From Istiophorus platypterus (lineage: Eukaryota > Chordata > Actinopteri > Istiophoriformes > Istiophoridae): DNA of 64,000 nt. Below the pieces are notes generated by a model. It worked only from the letters and a program-made list of their open reading frames with translations, made no database searches and had not been told where the DNA came from. The stretch is from NCBI GenBank assembly GCA_016859345.1, contig CM029124.1:12240480-12304479 (forward strand), written 5' to 3'. Positions 20,603 to 34,919 of this stretch are shown one piece after another (within the stretch, counting starts at the first letter, position 1; each line of letters starts with the position of its first letter). Made by a program: the position numbers and the translations under genes.

Positions 20603-22849
20603 CCCAGAAAGAGGGTGCTGTTTGAGCTGAAGAATGACAGTATTTGTGGGGATGCATCTAATTATTTCACTTCTTAGAGTCATTATTGGCCCTGCTTGCT
20701 GTACAGTCAGCAGCTAAGAACCTCACATCTACATGCCGGACAACAGTGTAATGTTCCACTGTGGCAGTCTAACATGTGTTTCCTACAAATTGCTTTCTTA
20801 CCTCTGATCATGATTATCAGACCAGAGCTGTGAATAAGGGCAAACATCTCCTCCATCTTCCATAAATATGAAACGAGACCAAACATGGATAGAAAAAAAA
20901 AACTGTGAGGCTAGACTGCAATTTTCACAATGAGGAAACTGAAAGTAAAGCTCCACATAGAAATGCCCAATTTGTGTCCTTTTAAAACATTTGTGGTGCA
21001 TTTTTTAATCCTTATGTTAATCTGTCATATCAGATTTTAACTTGGCATATTTCTTTTGAATATAATCTATTGTTCTCTATTTTTACATTTGTGCTTTTTT
21101 ACTTTGCTCGTGAACATGAGACATATGATAGGAAATTAGAGGAGATAAAGGAGGTGAATGTGTAGCAAAAATTCCAACTTGTATTTCGGATTGGGGGGTG
21201 TCGTGATTACATGGTTACCGTCTAAAAACCAACTTCTGACCTGGTACATTTTACCGTCGATATAGAGAAATACTTCATCTATATCCAGAAATTCTTCAGT
21301 TGAAAGGTCTTTTTTTTTTATTTGGAAGTACATGAAACACCAATTCTTGTCAGAGTTTTCACTGTCTGCTGAAGCCACCTTCAGAAAAAAAAAATAAAAG
21401 TTTTGTAGGGTGAGTGGCTTACCAGTCATTCATTAAGAGAAAAAAAAAATCCAGCTAAGTAATTTGACATTAATTGATAGGGCAGCATACCTACTCTTTC
21501 TTGTTCCCTCTCTCTCTCTCTCACACACAAACACCTTTTTCTCCAAAGAATATGACATGGGAAAACTAACCCATTTATCCAATATACATTTGTGTTGCTT
21601 CTGCCCAAACAGCCATGGTGTGTTTTTTATTCTTAACTCTCAACTGCCAACAGAGCTGCGACTGCTTCCTCAATCAAGACCTTACAGTGGCACGGTGCTG
21701 ACTCCAACGCTGAAGACACTGATGCCTGGGACACAGGCACGGGAAAGAGGCAGATGCTCTGCTGTGCATGTTGTGTATGCATGTGTACATGTGTTTGTGT
21801 GAAGTACTACTGTAAGTGGGATTTGAAGAATTGGCACAGTCATCTGAGCAGTGCTCCGCATCTCTCACAAACAAATGAAGGCCCAGAGCCTTAAAGTGAG
21901 ATTGATATCTCCTTCTGAACTTCACAGCGAATATTCTGAATATAGAAGAGGGGTTCCTCACTCCCAGGGGATCCAAAGGGCGCCTCCTCTTTTCTCTTCT
22001 CCCCACCTCCACACCGACAATACCAGGAAAAAAAAATGGCCTGGTTGAATCTTTTGTGTTCATCAATATTCACTTATTCATCGTGTGTCCTGGCAGCTGA
22101 AATGTCAACAAGCACAATGCAATGGATGGGCCAGAAATCCACTTTGTAGCAGCGTGGAGGATGTCTAAAATTGAGTTCGGAATTAAAATAGAACAATCCC
22201 CGATTTTTCTGGACCAGAGGCAGAGCCATACATTTCACTTAGTGACTGAAAACTTTTCAATTTGTACAGCGGGTCTTCAACAGAACCCGGCCATTAAATA
22301 CGTCAAGGATGGATGTACCCTAACCACATTGCTCTCTGAGTCAAACAAAGAAAGTTGGGAGCACGTTTGTAAAAAACTTCATTTGTTTTGCACGAAAGAA
22401 AACGCTTGCATGTAGGGGATTATCCAGAACACAAAAGCAAATAATGCATTGATTAGATCTAGGAGTTAGGGTTTTATAAATCAACAATAAACCCTGTGCA
22501 AGCGTAGCAGCTGGTTCCTTTCAAAGCTGGCTAGTTTTGACTGGAAAGATGACTGGAAATGGAAAAGCCAAGCGCCATCACACATATTTCCAGTACAATG
22601 TGCAGTCGCAGGAAACAGATCCGTGGGTGGGATTCATCACAGCCAAATATAACGATTATCACCACATGGTGACTTTGACAGAGCTGCCCCTGATCTGACT
22701 CACTGACCTGGTCCTGTATGGGTCACAAACTAAGCAAAAGTTTACGATACTGAGGCAGCGGACCTCTGAACACATCTCTGTTAAAATCTTTCTCTCGGAA
22801 ATATCTGCCAGGATCAATACAACATGGTGATATGTTTTTAATCATGTGC

Positions 22850-22960
22850 AACTGATGCCGATTTGACTTTCATTTTCATGGCAGATGCAAATAGCTGCTC
22901 AGATCACATGTCCACTCATGGGACCAGTGAATTCTAATTAATTGCTCTCAGGTTTTTCTT
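22850..22960. promoter_or_regulatory. Candidate regulatory block: octamer plus homeodomain core
   Basis: A perfect POU octamer ATGCAAAT at 22,885-22,892 lies 42 bp from TAATTAATT at 22,935-22,943, in non-repetitive DNA. POU (Pou5f3) and homeodomain factors act upstream of pax2a at the zebrafish midbrain-hindbrain boundary, so the pairing is suggestive. Single motifs of this size occur by chance in a window this long. Confidence 0.25.
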
Positions 22961-23576
22961 TTCTGCCGCTATGATTTTATTCACCGTTGTAATATATCTT
23001 ATATCTATTTTTAATAACTGATAAATAATTCTAGATAATTATATAACTTTTGTTAAGGATATGTATCCTTCAAAAATGAGTATTATAGGATTTCTATTGA
23101 TTTGGAGCTCTCTAACCATTGTATGTATATTTGTAGACATATATGCTTGTGCCCACCTTTATATCATTGGGAACATGTACAACTGAGCTAACCTCTTTTT
23201 CTCCTTTGAAATCGCACCCTTCCAAAGCAACTTCATAATGATCTCCCCCTGAAAGGTAAATCAATTATATAACGATGACAAAAGAACCGTTTTGTCATAA
23301 AATGGTAATTAGTTTGGGTCCTGACCTCCCTCTTGGCACCTCGACTCCCCCAGCTGAGGACTGGGGCAGGTCTGCAGTCCACACTTAACGACAGGCAGGC
23401 GTAACACACTGGCTAAGCTTTGTGGGGCCTTTTGTCTTCATTCAGGGGGAGATGAAGTTCTTGCTGCCACGTTTATCAATCATGGAGGGGCTCCAGCTGT
23501 TCCACGGGCTTCGGCATAGGGTTCAACAGACGGCCTTACAAATTGTCTGTGAATAGCAAGGAAAAGGGACCCCATG

Positions 23577-23603
23577 ACACACACGCACACACACACACAC
23601 ACG

Positions 23604-23677
<74 letters not shown>
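23577..23677. repeat. (CA)n microsatellite with GC interruptions
   Basis: About 100 bp of CA with three CG-containing units near its left end. Confidence 0.97.
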
Positions 23678-26600
23678 ACTATGCACACAGCATCAATATT
23701 ACCATGAACATTCATAAAATGGCATTCACTAATGCACAGACCAGCATCACATATACGCAATCACACCGTTCACTTTCATTTAACAGCAAGGCTCACACAC
23801 AGTCATAACATCACTACGCAGCATCACGGACACACTCAAAAAGCCTTCATCCCACATGCAGACGCGCTCAAATACATATTGTTCATGCCTGGTGACAAAT
23901 GTTTCTCCACCGCCTTTTCACAGACACGACCAACCCTTCCGTCTGCTCGGTGCAATTACAAGATGGATTAACAGCTCTTTCTAACACTGTCATCATCACC
24001 TTGAATGCCTTGGAGGAATCAGAGGATGCTGCATTCCTGAGAATTATGTCTAATTACAAGTAAATGAATGAAGGAGAGACATACACTACTGAATGAATCT
24101 GGCACACTAAGGCTGCTCTGAATTAACTTAGAACCTAGTTTTGAAGGCCTTATTTTTTGTATAGATCCTATGTATCGTCGGCTTTGCATGTCAGAGATCA
24201 GAATTATTATTTTATTTTGCATGAACGATCTGTAGACTTTCGCTGAAATGAAAAGCTACATGTGTCGGAAAAATATAGATAGATGAACACAGGAATTAGC
24301 TGTTCTCCAAGGTCAGTTAGTGATTGCATTGTTACTCTCACATGCCACTGTGTCAAAGCGATCTGCACTCTCACTTTTTCATCATATTCTGCACATCAAC
24401 AAAACAGCAAGAGAATGAAATGAAGAGGACAAAGATAGAGAGAGAAGAAAGAAGAAGAAAGAGAAAAGGATACAAATTGATCGTTTGGTGGCTAGATCAG
24501 TCATAGTCATCCTGGGCGGATGGATGAATGTCTTTGATGGCCACTGCAGGTTCAGGCAGGGAGAGCGTCTGAAAAACAAGAGAAATTGGTTTGGGCCCTC
24601 AGACGGGAATCAATGTGTGAGGGGCATGTAAGTGCTGTGCTGTTGATTTGTGCAGGGCTATGGGGGGTTTGAGGGGTCTTGAATGTGACAGCTAAATTCT
24701 CTTTTGAAATGCCAATGTTTTGTTTGCTTCTTTACAAAGAAAAAAAACTTTCTGAGTCGAAGTGTAAAGGCTTTCAAGGGCAATTTCCAAACTGGGGAGT
24801 CGATTTATGGCACTGCAGCCTGGACGTTTAGCAATCTACGCTCAGGACTAAAAATGTTCCGCAGCCACGACAATGTCTCGATGCTGAACCATGATCAAGC
24901 CTTAAGACTGGTCTGAGGCTGCTTTTGGTTTCATCAATAGTTTTTTTATTGTTGAAATAGTGAAGCCAACCCTGTTGGGACTTTAACTGTGGAGACTTAT
25001 GTGTTGGTACAATAAATGTGAAAATAAATCTCATATTTTTTCCTCTATTTGTCCGAAAAATTGTGTATTGTATGGAGTCAACTGAGGCAGTTTTACCCCT
25101 TTAAGTTACATGAACCTAACTAAAATCTTAATGCAGTGTAACCCTTTTCCAAGTATTTTAGCCTTGCAAAAATATCTTGTATGAACTTAATAGTATTTTA
25201 TTTTGAGGTAACATTATTTTAAGTAAGTTACATTTTTAAAAATCCACAAACAGCTTTACCTTTATCAACAATTTTTCTGCATTTGATATCAAATCAAAAA
25301 TGCTTCCACACATTACTCCTCACTTTAGTGTCATGATCATTCAAACAGCATGGCTTGCTAGTTCCCTAACCATGACCTGTTGTGCTTGAGCTTAGTTTTG
25401 AATATAAAACATTCATTGAACTTTTGAATATAAAAACTTAATCAAAAATAATTTTTCTTAACTAAATGGGAAGGGAGGTTAAGTTATGTAACTGGAACAA
25501 TTGTAGCATTTTTTCGTACAGAGCACAGAGCAGACAAAATGCCAATGAAAATACAACATGTTGGTATGTGGCTGCCAGGGCTGAAAAAACAAATCTGAAT
25601 CTAAGAACCCACGTTCATAATCAGTCATCAGAAACTTAATGTGACCCATAGTCCTATTTTGTCCTATTACTGCAAACATGTTTATATTTTAAATTCATGG
25701 AAAATATGCATTCATAGTGGCTATGTAAATATAGCTTAGGGCTATTAAAGTATAACATGGACATTGGAGTTTGCATTAACTTTTATTCCCATCGTCCTCC
25801 TCTGACACCTGCTGCCAAACAGGCCAGAGGAGGTCAGCAGCTGGCCCAGTCACCGTATTTCATTTTTTTTTTTCTTGTTATGGAAAAATCTTGCAGCTCT
25901 AAATGATGTCCCTTCATCTCTTTTGGGTTGTAGGGCTGCAGTTTTTAATCTTTGACCAGAGGTAGTGGGCGAGGAGGTGGTGAGCCAGGTGGTTAGATGC
26001 TTCAGGGAGTTTTGTACTAAGAGTGAGAGAGCCAAAATACAATCTATCTATATCTATCCAGGGGAAGCACTCTTTCAGCTATAGTTTGTTATGCTCTCAA
26101 GCCACTGTGCGCACAGGGTTTTTTTTCCACACTAATGGCAGCCACTGTCTCATTCATAATAGCAGTAATAGAGTTTTATCAACTGATTAGTCTCTATTTT
26201 CAGGGTGGAAACAAGAATCAAAATCTCATGCTACTTAATGGGGCCATTGTGTCTTGAATAGTTATATCTGTCAGATTATGATTTTTCTGCCACACAGTCT
26301 ATTTGAACAACGATGCAACCAAGTCAACTGTGATCCGGTAATGAGTCATATGACAACTCCTGGGGTTTCTCCTTACTATCCAGGCAAATGTCAGCAGTCT
26401 ACCCCCCATTCCCTTTGATGACCTATTAAATATTATGAGGACCACCTCCTGTGTGCACTGTAGTCTCACTCATATCAAGATGGTGTTTAATGCCCATGAG
26501 ACAAACAACAGACAGATTAAAGCCATTATACCCTGCTGCACTCCCCCATTCACCCTCTACAAAGTGGAGTTGTGATGAGTTGTTTAATAGTTTTGCGGCT

Positions 26601-29168
26601 TAAAACCAGTAAAACACAATGTTAGGTTATAAACGACATGTGAGAATTTATAGTACAGTGATCTTTCAAAACAAAGCAGGCCTACTGACTTAGACATAAA
26701 GGACTCAATTCCCTCTCATCTAGTAGTTGTTATTAATAAAGCTACTGAAACCTAATCAGCTTCAAACATTGCTGTCAGATAGACAATATATTAAGACAAA
26801 TGATGAATTTATTCTCAGCCAAATGACAGACTTCAGTTTTTTCAAACATGGTCATTTTCTGGCTTGTGAGTCAAGTATAAGGAGCTAATTATATGACAAT
26901 CTGAACAAAAATAACTTCTCATTTTCAAGAATAATGGTGGAAAATGTTATAGATTAATGGTACTATTTATCTTTTTAAAATTTCTGTCTTTCTCTGGTGA
27001 TGGCAGTGCTCCCCAAGGAAAATATTCATAAAATGAAATTGAAGTCATAACTTAATAGGTTATTAAAATTTTTGAATGCATATCACTTCTCGTTTTGCGG
27101 TGCTGTAAATTTAAATTGAAGTTTGTGGTGTTCGGAGACACCGGCAGGAGTTTTTTATGGTGGCACGAGAGAGAGAGAGAGGATATGCATCTCTGTCAGT
27201 GGGGTATTTGCTATTCTAATTTTATGGCAGGCCAGATTATCAGGCAGGAATGTCAGTGTATGCAGGCAGACTGCTGACAACACCTCAGCCCTCAGCCATG
27301 TGTTTCCATTAGAGAGAGCCAGTGTCCAGGGGTTTGTTCCCTCTATTATTTTCTATATCTATCTTTTATCTTGATTTAAACGGAGACTTTATGCATATTC
27401 CGCTCCTGACATTTCTCACCCTTTCCTGCCTCCACCGCTCACACTAGACTCTCGCCCCCTTTCTTCACCCTCTCCCCTCCCTCCAGATCTGTTATCTTCT
27501 GTATTTTTTAACACCCCCTTCTGTCTTTTGGTGCTCCTCAGGGGAGCTGAGGTCTAAACAGAGACAGAGGAGACACGCTAGAGAGAAAAGCTACGCAACT
27601 CTCAGGAGGATGGGTTTATATAGCTTTTGAAGGTGGGACACCTATCTTCAGCCCACTATAAATGTATGGACACAGTGCCAAAGAAGGTAAGATGAATAGA
27701 GGTGACTGAAAGAGAAAACAGGGAGTCATGGAGGCAGAGGGGTCCATCATCTCAGCTGGATGGGTGGGAGGGGATTTTTCCTCAAGGTCAGGGGGCAAAT
27801 TTATTTATTTCCCTGGAAGTTACAATGAAATTTTACTGAGTACTTTGCTCTGATGATGAGAGAGCTCAGTAGCCATAAATTTGTCTTGCCATTTGGTTGC
27901 CAGTGATGAACCATTTATTATGCTGCCTTCAAGGACACAGCGTGGTATTTGTATGATAGTGCTATTCTATGTAATGATATCCATTTCACTGTGCCATATA
28001 ACACAAATGAGGAAATTAAGAATAAAACTGCTGGGTGCAAAGCAAGTCTAGCTTTATTCATAGCTATCTAATGGGATATGTACAGTAAATGTCACACGAT
28101 ATTTGTGATGCCCTTGTCCTGGTTTTACAGTAGCGGTTAAAATTTTGATGTTGTCTTGCCTTCAAAAAGGATCAAGGGCTTTTCGGAAGTGCAGCACTGC
28201 TGAAGAAAGCCTGAGTTTTGCTAAATATCTAGATTAAATTTTTTGCAACCATAAAATGCAATAATAATGTGGTTTTACTCTCTGATAAATTAAATAATAA
28301 GACCCCCCAAAAAAAATAGCCCATGTTTGGTTTCTCGCATTCATCACTCACAAAGAATGTGGCTCTTGACTGCACACTTTTCCCTTTTTGTGCTGCCTCT
28401 CAACACACAACAGACACCTCTAGGGTCCCTCAGAGGGCGCGATGATCTAATGCTCTTTATTGATTGGCTATTTAAAAGCCTCTTGTAGCCTTGGGAGTAT
28501 GTTAATGCCATGAGGCCCTTTCCCCGGCTGCCCTATGGTCCCCAGGGCCTTTGTGTGTATTCCTCAGTGGGCTATCATAGGGAGTTCATTAATGGTCAAT
28601 TACTAATATCTGATGAGGCTCATTGTGTTATGTTGCCGCTGTAACTGGGCATCTGTCCCTTCTACTTTGTAAAGATTACAACAACACAGTGGCTTTTTAA
28701 TGCAGTGAGATCACACACTTCTGGCTGGAAATACCTTCCCGAATGGAAGATATTAGAGATTAGTAACAGCATCCCATTATTTAACTCTCTGTGGCTCTTA
28801 TGTGAAGTTAATGCTGTTTATTAAATTAATTGTTTGATGATGTTTGTATATTTCTTTTTGCACAGGGTCCTACTATGATACCTCTGGGAATTTTTCCTCA
28901 GTAATTTCCGATGTCTGCTTATTGATTCTGCATGGCAAAAAACCTTCAAGTAAAACACTGAGCTCTCACATAATCCTGACCTGTTTATGTGAGCAGACTT
29001 GATAGGATGTCAGGCCCCAAATGGGAAGAACCCCCTGAATGAGTTGAGGCTTCTTTGACTGTTGGGCTGATATTTTTGGATAATAAAAGGAATAAATCAG
29101 ACAACTGAATATTTCATTTTTTTTTTCTCCATATTCCTTATGGGAAAATGATACAGAAATGTAAGAAC
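23678..29168. other. Intergenic, no gene recognised
   Basis: Mostly single-copy AT-rich DNA with short GA-rich (24,430-24,470 and 27,166-27,182) and T-rich runs. It includes a conserved-looking block at 28,430-28,800. No coding sequence was recognised. Confidence 0.65.
28430..28800. promoter_or_regulatory. Candidate conserved non-coding element
   Basis: A repeat-free block of mixed composition. Three ATTA/TAAT cores sit in about 20 bp around 28,587-28,607 (TTCATTAATGGTCAATTACTAAT), and there is a GATTGGCTATTTAAAAG stretch near 28,461-28,477. The even complexity and motif clustering resemble vertebrate developmental enhancers. This is an impression, not an alignment. Confidence 0.3.
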
Positions 29169-29230
29169 AGCTATTTCCCAGCAGCCCCACTGGGATCTGA
29201 GCTATTTCCCAGCAGCCCCACTGGGATCTG
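29169..29230. repeat. Perfect 31-bp tandem duplication
   Basis: The unit at 29,169-29,199 is repeated exactly at 29,200-29,230. Each unit contains an inverted repeat, TCCCAG-8 nt-CTGGGA, so each copy can form a hairpin. There is no flanking satellite. Confidence 0.97.
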
Positions 29231-32200
29231 CCAGAGCGGAGGAACTGTTTTCATGTCTGAAGATAAAGTGCATCTTTACCAGCCTATTCTCTCCGGTATG
29301 AATCTAACAGGCAGCATATACATTACCTGTTCCACTGCAACATAGTTCTGCATAAACATACCTATTGTAATATGCCATTACATCCTTTTTTTTTTCTCTT
29401 CTCAGTTCCTTTCTGCCAACATGTCTCCTTCTCTGTCTATAACTTCCCCCCTCTATTTCTTTCATGTCCTACATCTACTCTCCAGAGGAAAATATTCAAT
29501 CTCTAGGAGTTTGGGGTCGGCAGGATAACTTGTGATGACATTATAATGACCTTCACTTTTTGCTCCTTTTGGTGATGGATCCCATGGGTTATCTCTCCCT
29601 CTGCTGAGAGGTGAAGATTATCTGAAAGAAATGGGCCTGTGAAGTGATAACCACTGTGCATTGTAGCCACTAGGCTGATTTACAAATGGAAGAAAATAAA
29701 CACTTTATGGTAGAGTGGAGTTACTGTGCTTAACTGGCTTTGGTCCCAAAGTTTGGAATTGACCTCAAAGCTGATAAGAAGCTGTAGACAGAAAGCATAT
29801 TAAACAAAAAGGCTTACTAAAGGGAGTCATTTCAAAGACTGTGACTAATCATCATAAATAAATGAGCAATGAAACTTTGCTTGCTTAAATCACCAATGGG
29901 CTTTCCGCCAGTTTCACTCCTCAAATAACAATCTGAACTCTTAATAAAACCATTATTTCTTTGTTCGAAAAAATGTGAATTTTTTGATGTTGTTTGTAGG
30001 TTCCAATTACCTATGTGCATGATGTATGCAACATAGAATGCAGACACTAATGATCCCAAAAGTGAACTATTTTTGCAGGGCTCCAATGCCAATAAAAAGG
30101 CCCATTTAGTGGGCTTCTTATGCCAACTCAGCACTCTATCACACTGTTCTCCCTCCCATCTGTCAGTGGACCCTTTAGTGCTGGGGAGCACTGGGGTGGC
30201 AGGGGCTGAAAGCAGGGCAATTGGGATCAGTCTGTGTCCCACTGCCATTATCAGTTTTGCCCTGACAACACATCTACTTTTCACTTTCACCCCAGAAATG
30301 GGGGGAGGCAGAGGGTGCCTCCACAGAGGTAGTGGCAGGAGCAGGGGATGATGGACATGAAAATGAGCTTCTTTTCCCCCCTTCAATGAGTGGATGGAAG
30401 AAAATGTGGTGTCATATCTTGTCAGAGCTTGGCTCATGGCCAAGAGGAGATTCACGCTGAAGTAGGTCTAGCTGCCTTTCTGCTTTAGATTTCACTGTTA
30501 AACAAGATGAACAGGTAGGGAAGCGCTGCTTGTTACACAGAACTTTGTAATTATTAGAGGCTAGCACAGATTCATCAACATACATTGTATTATAAATGTC
30601 TACATGGTAACTTAAGCTAGAAACTACAATGAGTAAACTCAACTTAGTCACTTTAGTCAACTTTGGCAATTTTTTTCCACTACCTAAACTTTTACGTTTA
30701 AGTGTCCCCTTACAAATAACGCAAGGTGTAAAACACAGACACATCTTTCTTTTGCAAGGTTTTAGCTCCCAATGACTCCCAATACTACTTTTAAAATATC
30801 TGTTATATTATATCAGAAATATTACAGCAATTTGAGCCCATATGTTTCAGAAAAACCAAACAGATTCAGGCGCGTGTAGTGCCCCCCAATGGGTGTAGCT
30901 ACGACCATAGGATCAGGACCACCGGTAAAAGCCAGTGTGGGCTTGGAATATGGTGTTTTTCTAAGTTAATAAGATTTTAAAACATTAATTTTTTTCCAGG
31001 AACATTTATTGAAATATAAATTAATATAAGTGTAGTATTAAATGTATCAGTATTGTAAGCAAAACTACAACTGTGAAGGCAGATTTAAAAAATTTTAAAA
31101 ATTTCTGGAAAATAACATTAAGTCAGTGAAAGCAGATTCTTAATCGTACTAATGTTGAATGTTTTTTTTCAGTTTTTGCTGAGTGATGCCACAGGTGAAG
31201 CTCTTTCACACCGTAACTCTGCAGGATGATTTGATTCTACAGCGGCAGAGGTAGGAGCTAGGGATCGCTCTTCTGATCATTGATGACCGTCAGCCAGCGC
31301 AGGCCTCTGGTGATATGTGGGCCCTCCAAGCTCTGGTAGCCCCACCACACCACACCCTGGGGTGCAACAAATATCAGCATTGTAATTTCACGCCTGTGAT
31401 TATTATCGCGAGCTCTATCTCTGGCTGGGAATCCTCCACCCATCCTCTTTAGTCCTCCCAGCTGAGATACTGTTTAACAGCCTCTCCCCTGGACCTGTGC
31501 ACTCAGACACACGCTCTCTCTCTCTCTCAAACACAAATACACACATTAATACACTCATGTGTATACACACACAAACACACGAATACATACACACAATATT
31601 TTAATGTCTGCCCTCCATGGGCCTGTTTTAGGCTTTCTCATTTCTTCTTCTCCCATCTTCTGTTAATTCACCACCATCTGCCTGAGCATCTGTTTGAGGA
31701 GCCAGAAAAAAAGTATCTGTCATGTCGGAGAAACGCTTTGCTTTTTCTCTCTTTCTCTCTTTTTTTTTCTCAACTTTTCTCAGTTCCTTAACCTCTTGCC
31801 CATTTAAATGCCAGTGGTAGCATCCTCTTCAGTCTTTGTCGTGTCTCCTGCTCCACCCCCTCGTCTAACCGGCCCTGATTTAGCATAATCTCCAAAAACC
31901 TTGGTCCGTCCCTCTCGGCCCTCTCCAAACACATAAGCAAACACACACACTCTCTGTCTCTGTGCTTAATCTCTCCCATCCCTGTCATCATTGACAGAGA
32001 AATGATAAAAAGGACATGTAAATCCTCCTCATATACAATTATTAATGCTTTTTTTCTAATGACTAAATGTTTGAAAAAAAAATCCAACTCAGTTATTGTG
32101 AAATAAGACGGAGTATCAGGAAATATTGCGGTAGCTAGCAGATACCAGGACAACAGTAGTTCTCCCAGGATAACAGAGAATAGGTGAATTTCATGAGGAG

Positions 32201-34880
32201 GATTAAAGGAAGATGCTACCTGCTCCTCTCCGTCAGCTCCTCACCATTAATCCATCCATCCCTGCGCTATATTTAACTCCTTCCATGGCCCTTTTCCTCC
32301 CAGCTTTTCTCTTTCTTCCTGCCTCCTGCCTGCCCTCCCATCTTCCATCTCTCCTTTGAGGTTTAAGCAACAAAAGGACTGTCCACTCCACAGCCGGCCT
32401 GAGCCACAGGATCCGTCCCTGCCAGAAGAGATTACAAGCATTCTTAGGCCAGGCCAGAGTTGTCGTGGAGACCTGCGATGCTTGGGAGCTTACTGAAGAC
32501 ACTTTTTTGAACATGTCTGTCTTCTAACAGTAACATTCAATGTTTTCAGTCGTGGCAGCAACATGACACTAACAGACTGCTTGCCATGTTTGTTGAAGAC
32601 GAAGAAGTAGTCTCAATATTAGTACATCTCGTAGGTACGAAAGAGAGGAAATATGACTTGGTTGCAGAGAAATGAGCTGCCCCCTGTAGTCTGTCAGTAA
32701 GAAATACCAATTTAGGAATATTTTCAAGTTTAAATGTCCCTTTTCCTCTATTTCAGAGCATTCACAATTTTTATTTTCAGTCATTTCACTGATCATGGCT
32801 TATTAATTATAATGATATTTTGACAAATACAACAGTATTATTTGTCTTTAAAAGACATATCCTTATCCGACTCAGTTTGTCTATCACCCTTCCTCTGCCC
32901 CTAGTTCTTTCTGTTTCTTATTACTATGTTTACACTTTGGGAGTGACATGCATCCTCTCATGATCCCATGTCCTCTGGGACCTGCAGTGTTTAACTGTCA
33001 GCTCTTACAGATGGCAGTAAAAACTCTTAACATTCACTTCAGGCCTTGCCACAGGCGAGATGTATCAGAGTCCTCTAATTAAATACAGGGCTGGATGTCC
33101 TCTGTATGCTGCCTTCCCTCAGGCCAACATGGATTGGACAGCTTTGTGCAATATGCTAAAACACATGGGGCAATCCTTAGGCCTGTGAATAGACATGTGA
33201 TCTTTGACACTGCAGCCACTCCAGATTATTGTAATTATAATACAATTTCTTCTTTATCATTATATTATATTACTCTCTCTGTGGGTACTGATGTTTTCCT
33301 CCCACCCTCCCTCTCGCTCTCCCTCCTTCTTTCTATCATTTCCACATTCTCTGTGGGGAGCTGTTGTCTGATAAGTTACCACATTAAGTGCTAACTTTTG
33401 GGTGATCGCTGGGCTTTTCTCCTTTCTCTTTATGGCCAAACTCTAATAGCTGTCCTGTGGCAGTGCCTGAGGCAATCATGTTACAAATAAACAGGCTGAC
33501 ACAGTCATTTACTCAAATTATCCCTACACTATTCACAACCCTCCCCTGGTGATGATCCTTCGAACAACAATTATTCCAAATGTCAAAGATCCAAGCCTTC
33601 GGGGCACAGACAAGGGAACATTAAAATTCTATTAACAAACACTTTAAAAATATACATGTAGGTTTACTTTAATTTCCTAATAATAGATTACGATGAAGAG
33701 AGCCTGTGTATTCAAACTTGAAAGAATTTCTAAAGAAAAAGAAAAGATCAAGTGAGATGGAAAATTAAGACATAAGTCACCAGTGTTGCAAAAAGCTCTG
33801 AGGTGATGGAGTTTGTCTACAGAGGTTTATGTTTGTGTTTCATCTTCTTGTTTCCTTTTTTTCATGTGACTTCATCCGGAGGGGTGGCCTCTGATTTGCT
33901 GTCACACTGAGCTGTTCTACATGACCTCTCATAACCTCATCTCATCTCTCTGAGGATGCCCAGGAACCTTCGGCCGACCCTGCTGATGAGATGAAGATAT
34001 TTCCACCATGGCCAACTTAAACCTCAGGGCAAAAATGGTTTTGAGTAATCACCATAGTCAGAGTTTGACCTGTCTGATTCTTTAATACTCACATTTAAAG
34101 GTAAATGATGAGAGAAAGGAAGAAAAGTCAAGAATGAACAGAAGAGGAAATATGATTAAAGTCTTCTGCCTTTGGCTGCAGACCTGCTTGGTTCAACCAC
34201 TTCCTGTTTTGCCTTCTTGTAAGTGAATTGTCCAGTTAAGATATATAAGCCTAATATAATGGTATTGCTTGCAGTATCAATCTATTCCATGTGAATGCCC
34301 CTCATGATGGGCACAAAATCCATCCAGTGATAATGGCATCCATCTCCGCCCTTGTATTGCATGTATCTGTTACCTTTGGCCCAGTAGCAATAAATCCAAT
34401 CTAGTCTCCTGGACGTGGACTGCTGACCACTGCGAACTGGTCAAGGAGAGTGGCTACAGTTCATTTCACATCAACGCCTGTCATGATTATGGAGAGATTA
34501 AATGCCCCCCCCCAACTTTGCAGCTTCTCTCATCCCATAAGCATACATTTTTTCGATGTATATTTTGTAGTGAGATACAGCATTACAGCTGTACCTCACC
34601 CTACATAGTCGGCCTCCTTCCTTGTGCTCAAAAGTCTTGTTTTCCCCCTTGCCACTCCTGCAGTAAGTAATATCTTGTGATAAAGATATGATATTTGGCT
34701 CATTTAGAGTATTTTTACATTGTCATTCCTGCAATAATCGTACTTTGTGAAAGTTAATCAACTCTAAAATTCATCTGATGCTTGCAGGAGGTGCTGGCTA
34801 AGGTGAGTTTGGAAGGCTGAACAGAGATGTTGAGTCCACAAAGCTATGAATCAAACAGACAGGACTTTCACTAAATCTAC
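29231..34880. other. Intergenic, no gene recognised
   Basis: Contains mixed CT/CA simple sequence at 31,507-31,595 and pyrimidine-rich DNA at about 31,745-31,800 and 32,275-32,350. A 207-codon minus-strand open frame (29,832-30,455) has no recognisable domain and is treated as chance. Confidence 0.65.
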
Positions 34881-34883
34881 ATG

Positions 34884-34919
34884 CATGTATATATATACAT
34901 ATATATGTATATATATAGA
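34884..34919. repeat. AT-rich palindromic (TA)n segment
   Basis: GTATATATATACATATATATGTATATATATA is nearly self-complementary and could extrude as a cruciform. Confidence 0.7.

Larger units (their letters stand above)
18600..23576. other. Intergenic, no gene recognised
   Basis: Contains a short (TA)n at about 20,427-20,446, a (GA)n array at 20,557-20,599 and a CT run at about 21,508-21,523. Plus-strand open frames of 137 codons (19,266-19,679) and 156 codons (19,942-20,412) have no recognisable motif, splice context or codon bias, so I treat them as chance. A candidate regulatory block lies at 22,850-22,960. Confidence 0.65.

Noticed and set aside
23480..23760. Cysteine/valine-rich and threonine/histidine-rich open frames over CA arrays (also near 1,200, 18,300, 46,500 and 59,650)
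   Set aside because: Translation of dinucleotide repeats, not genes.
29832..30455. 207-codon minus-strand open frame
   Set aside because: No recognisable domain, repeat or splice context, and composition like the flanks. A single frame of this length is possible by chance in 64 kb.
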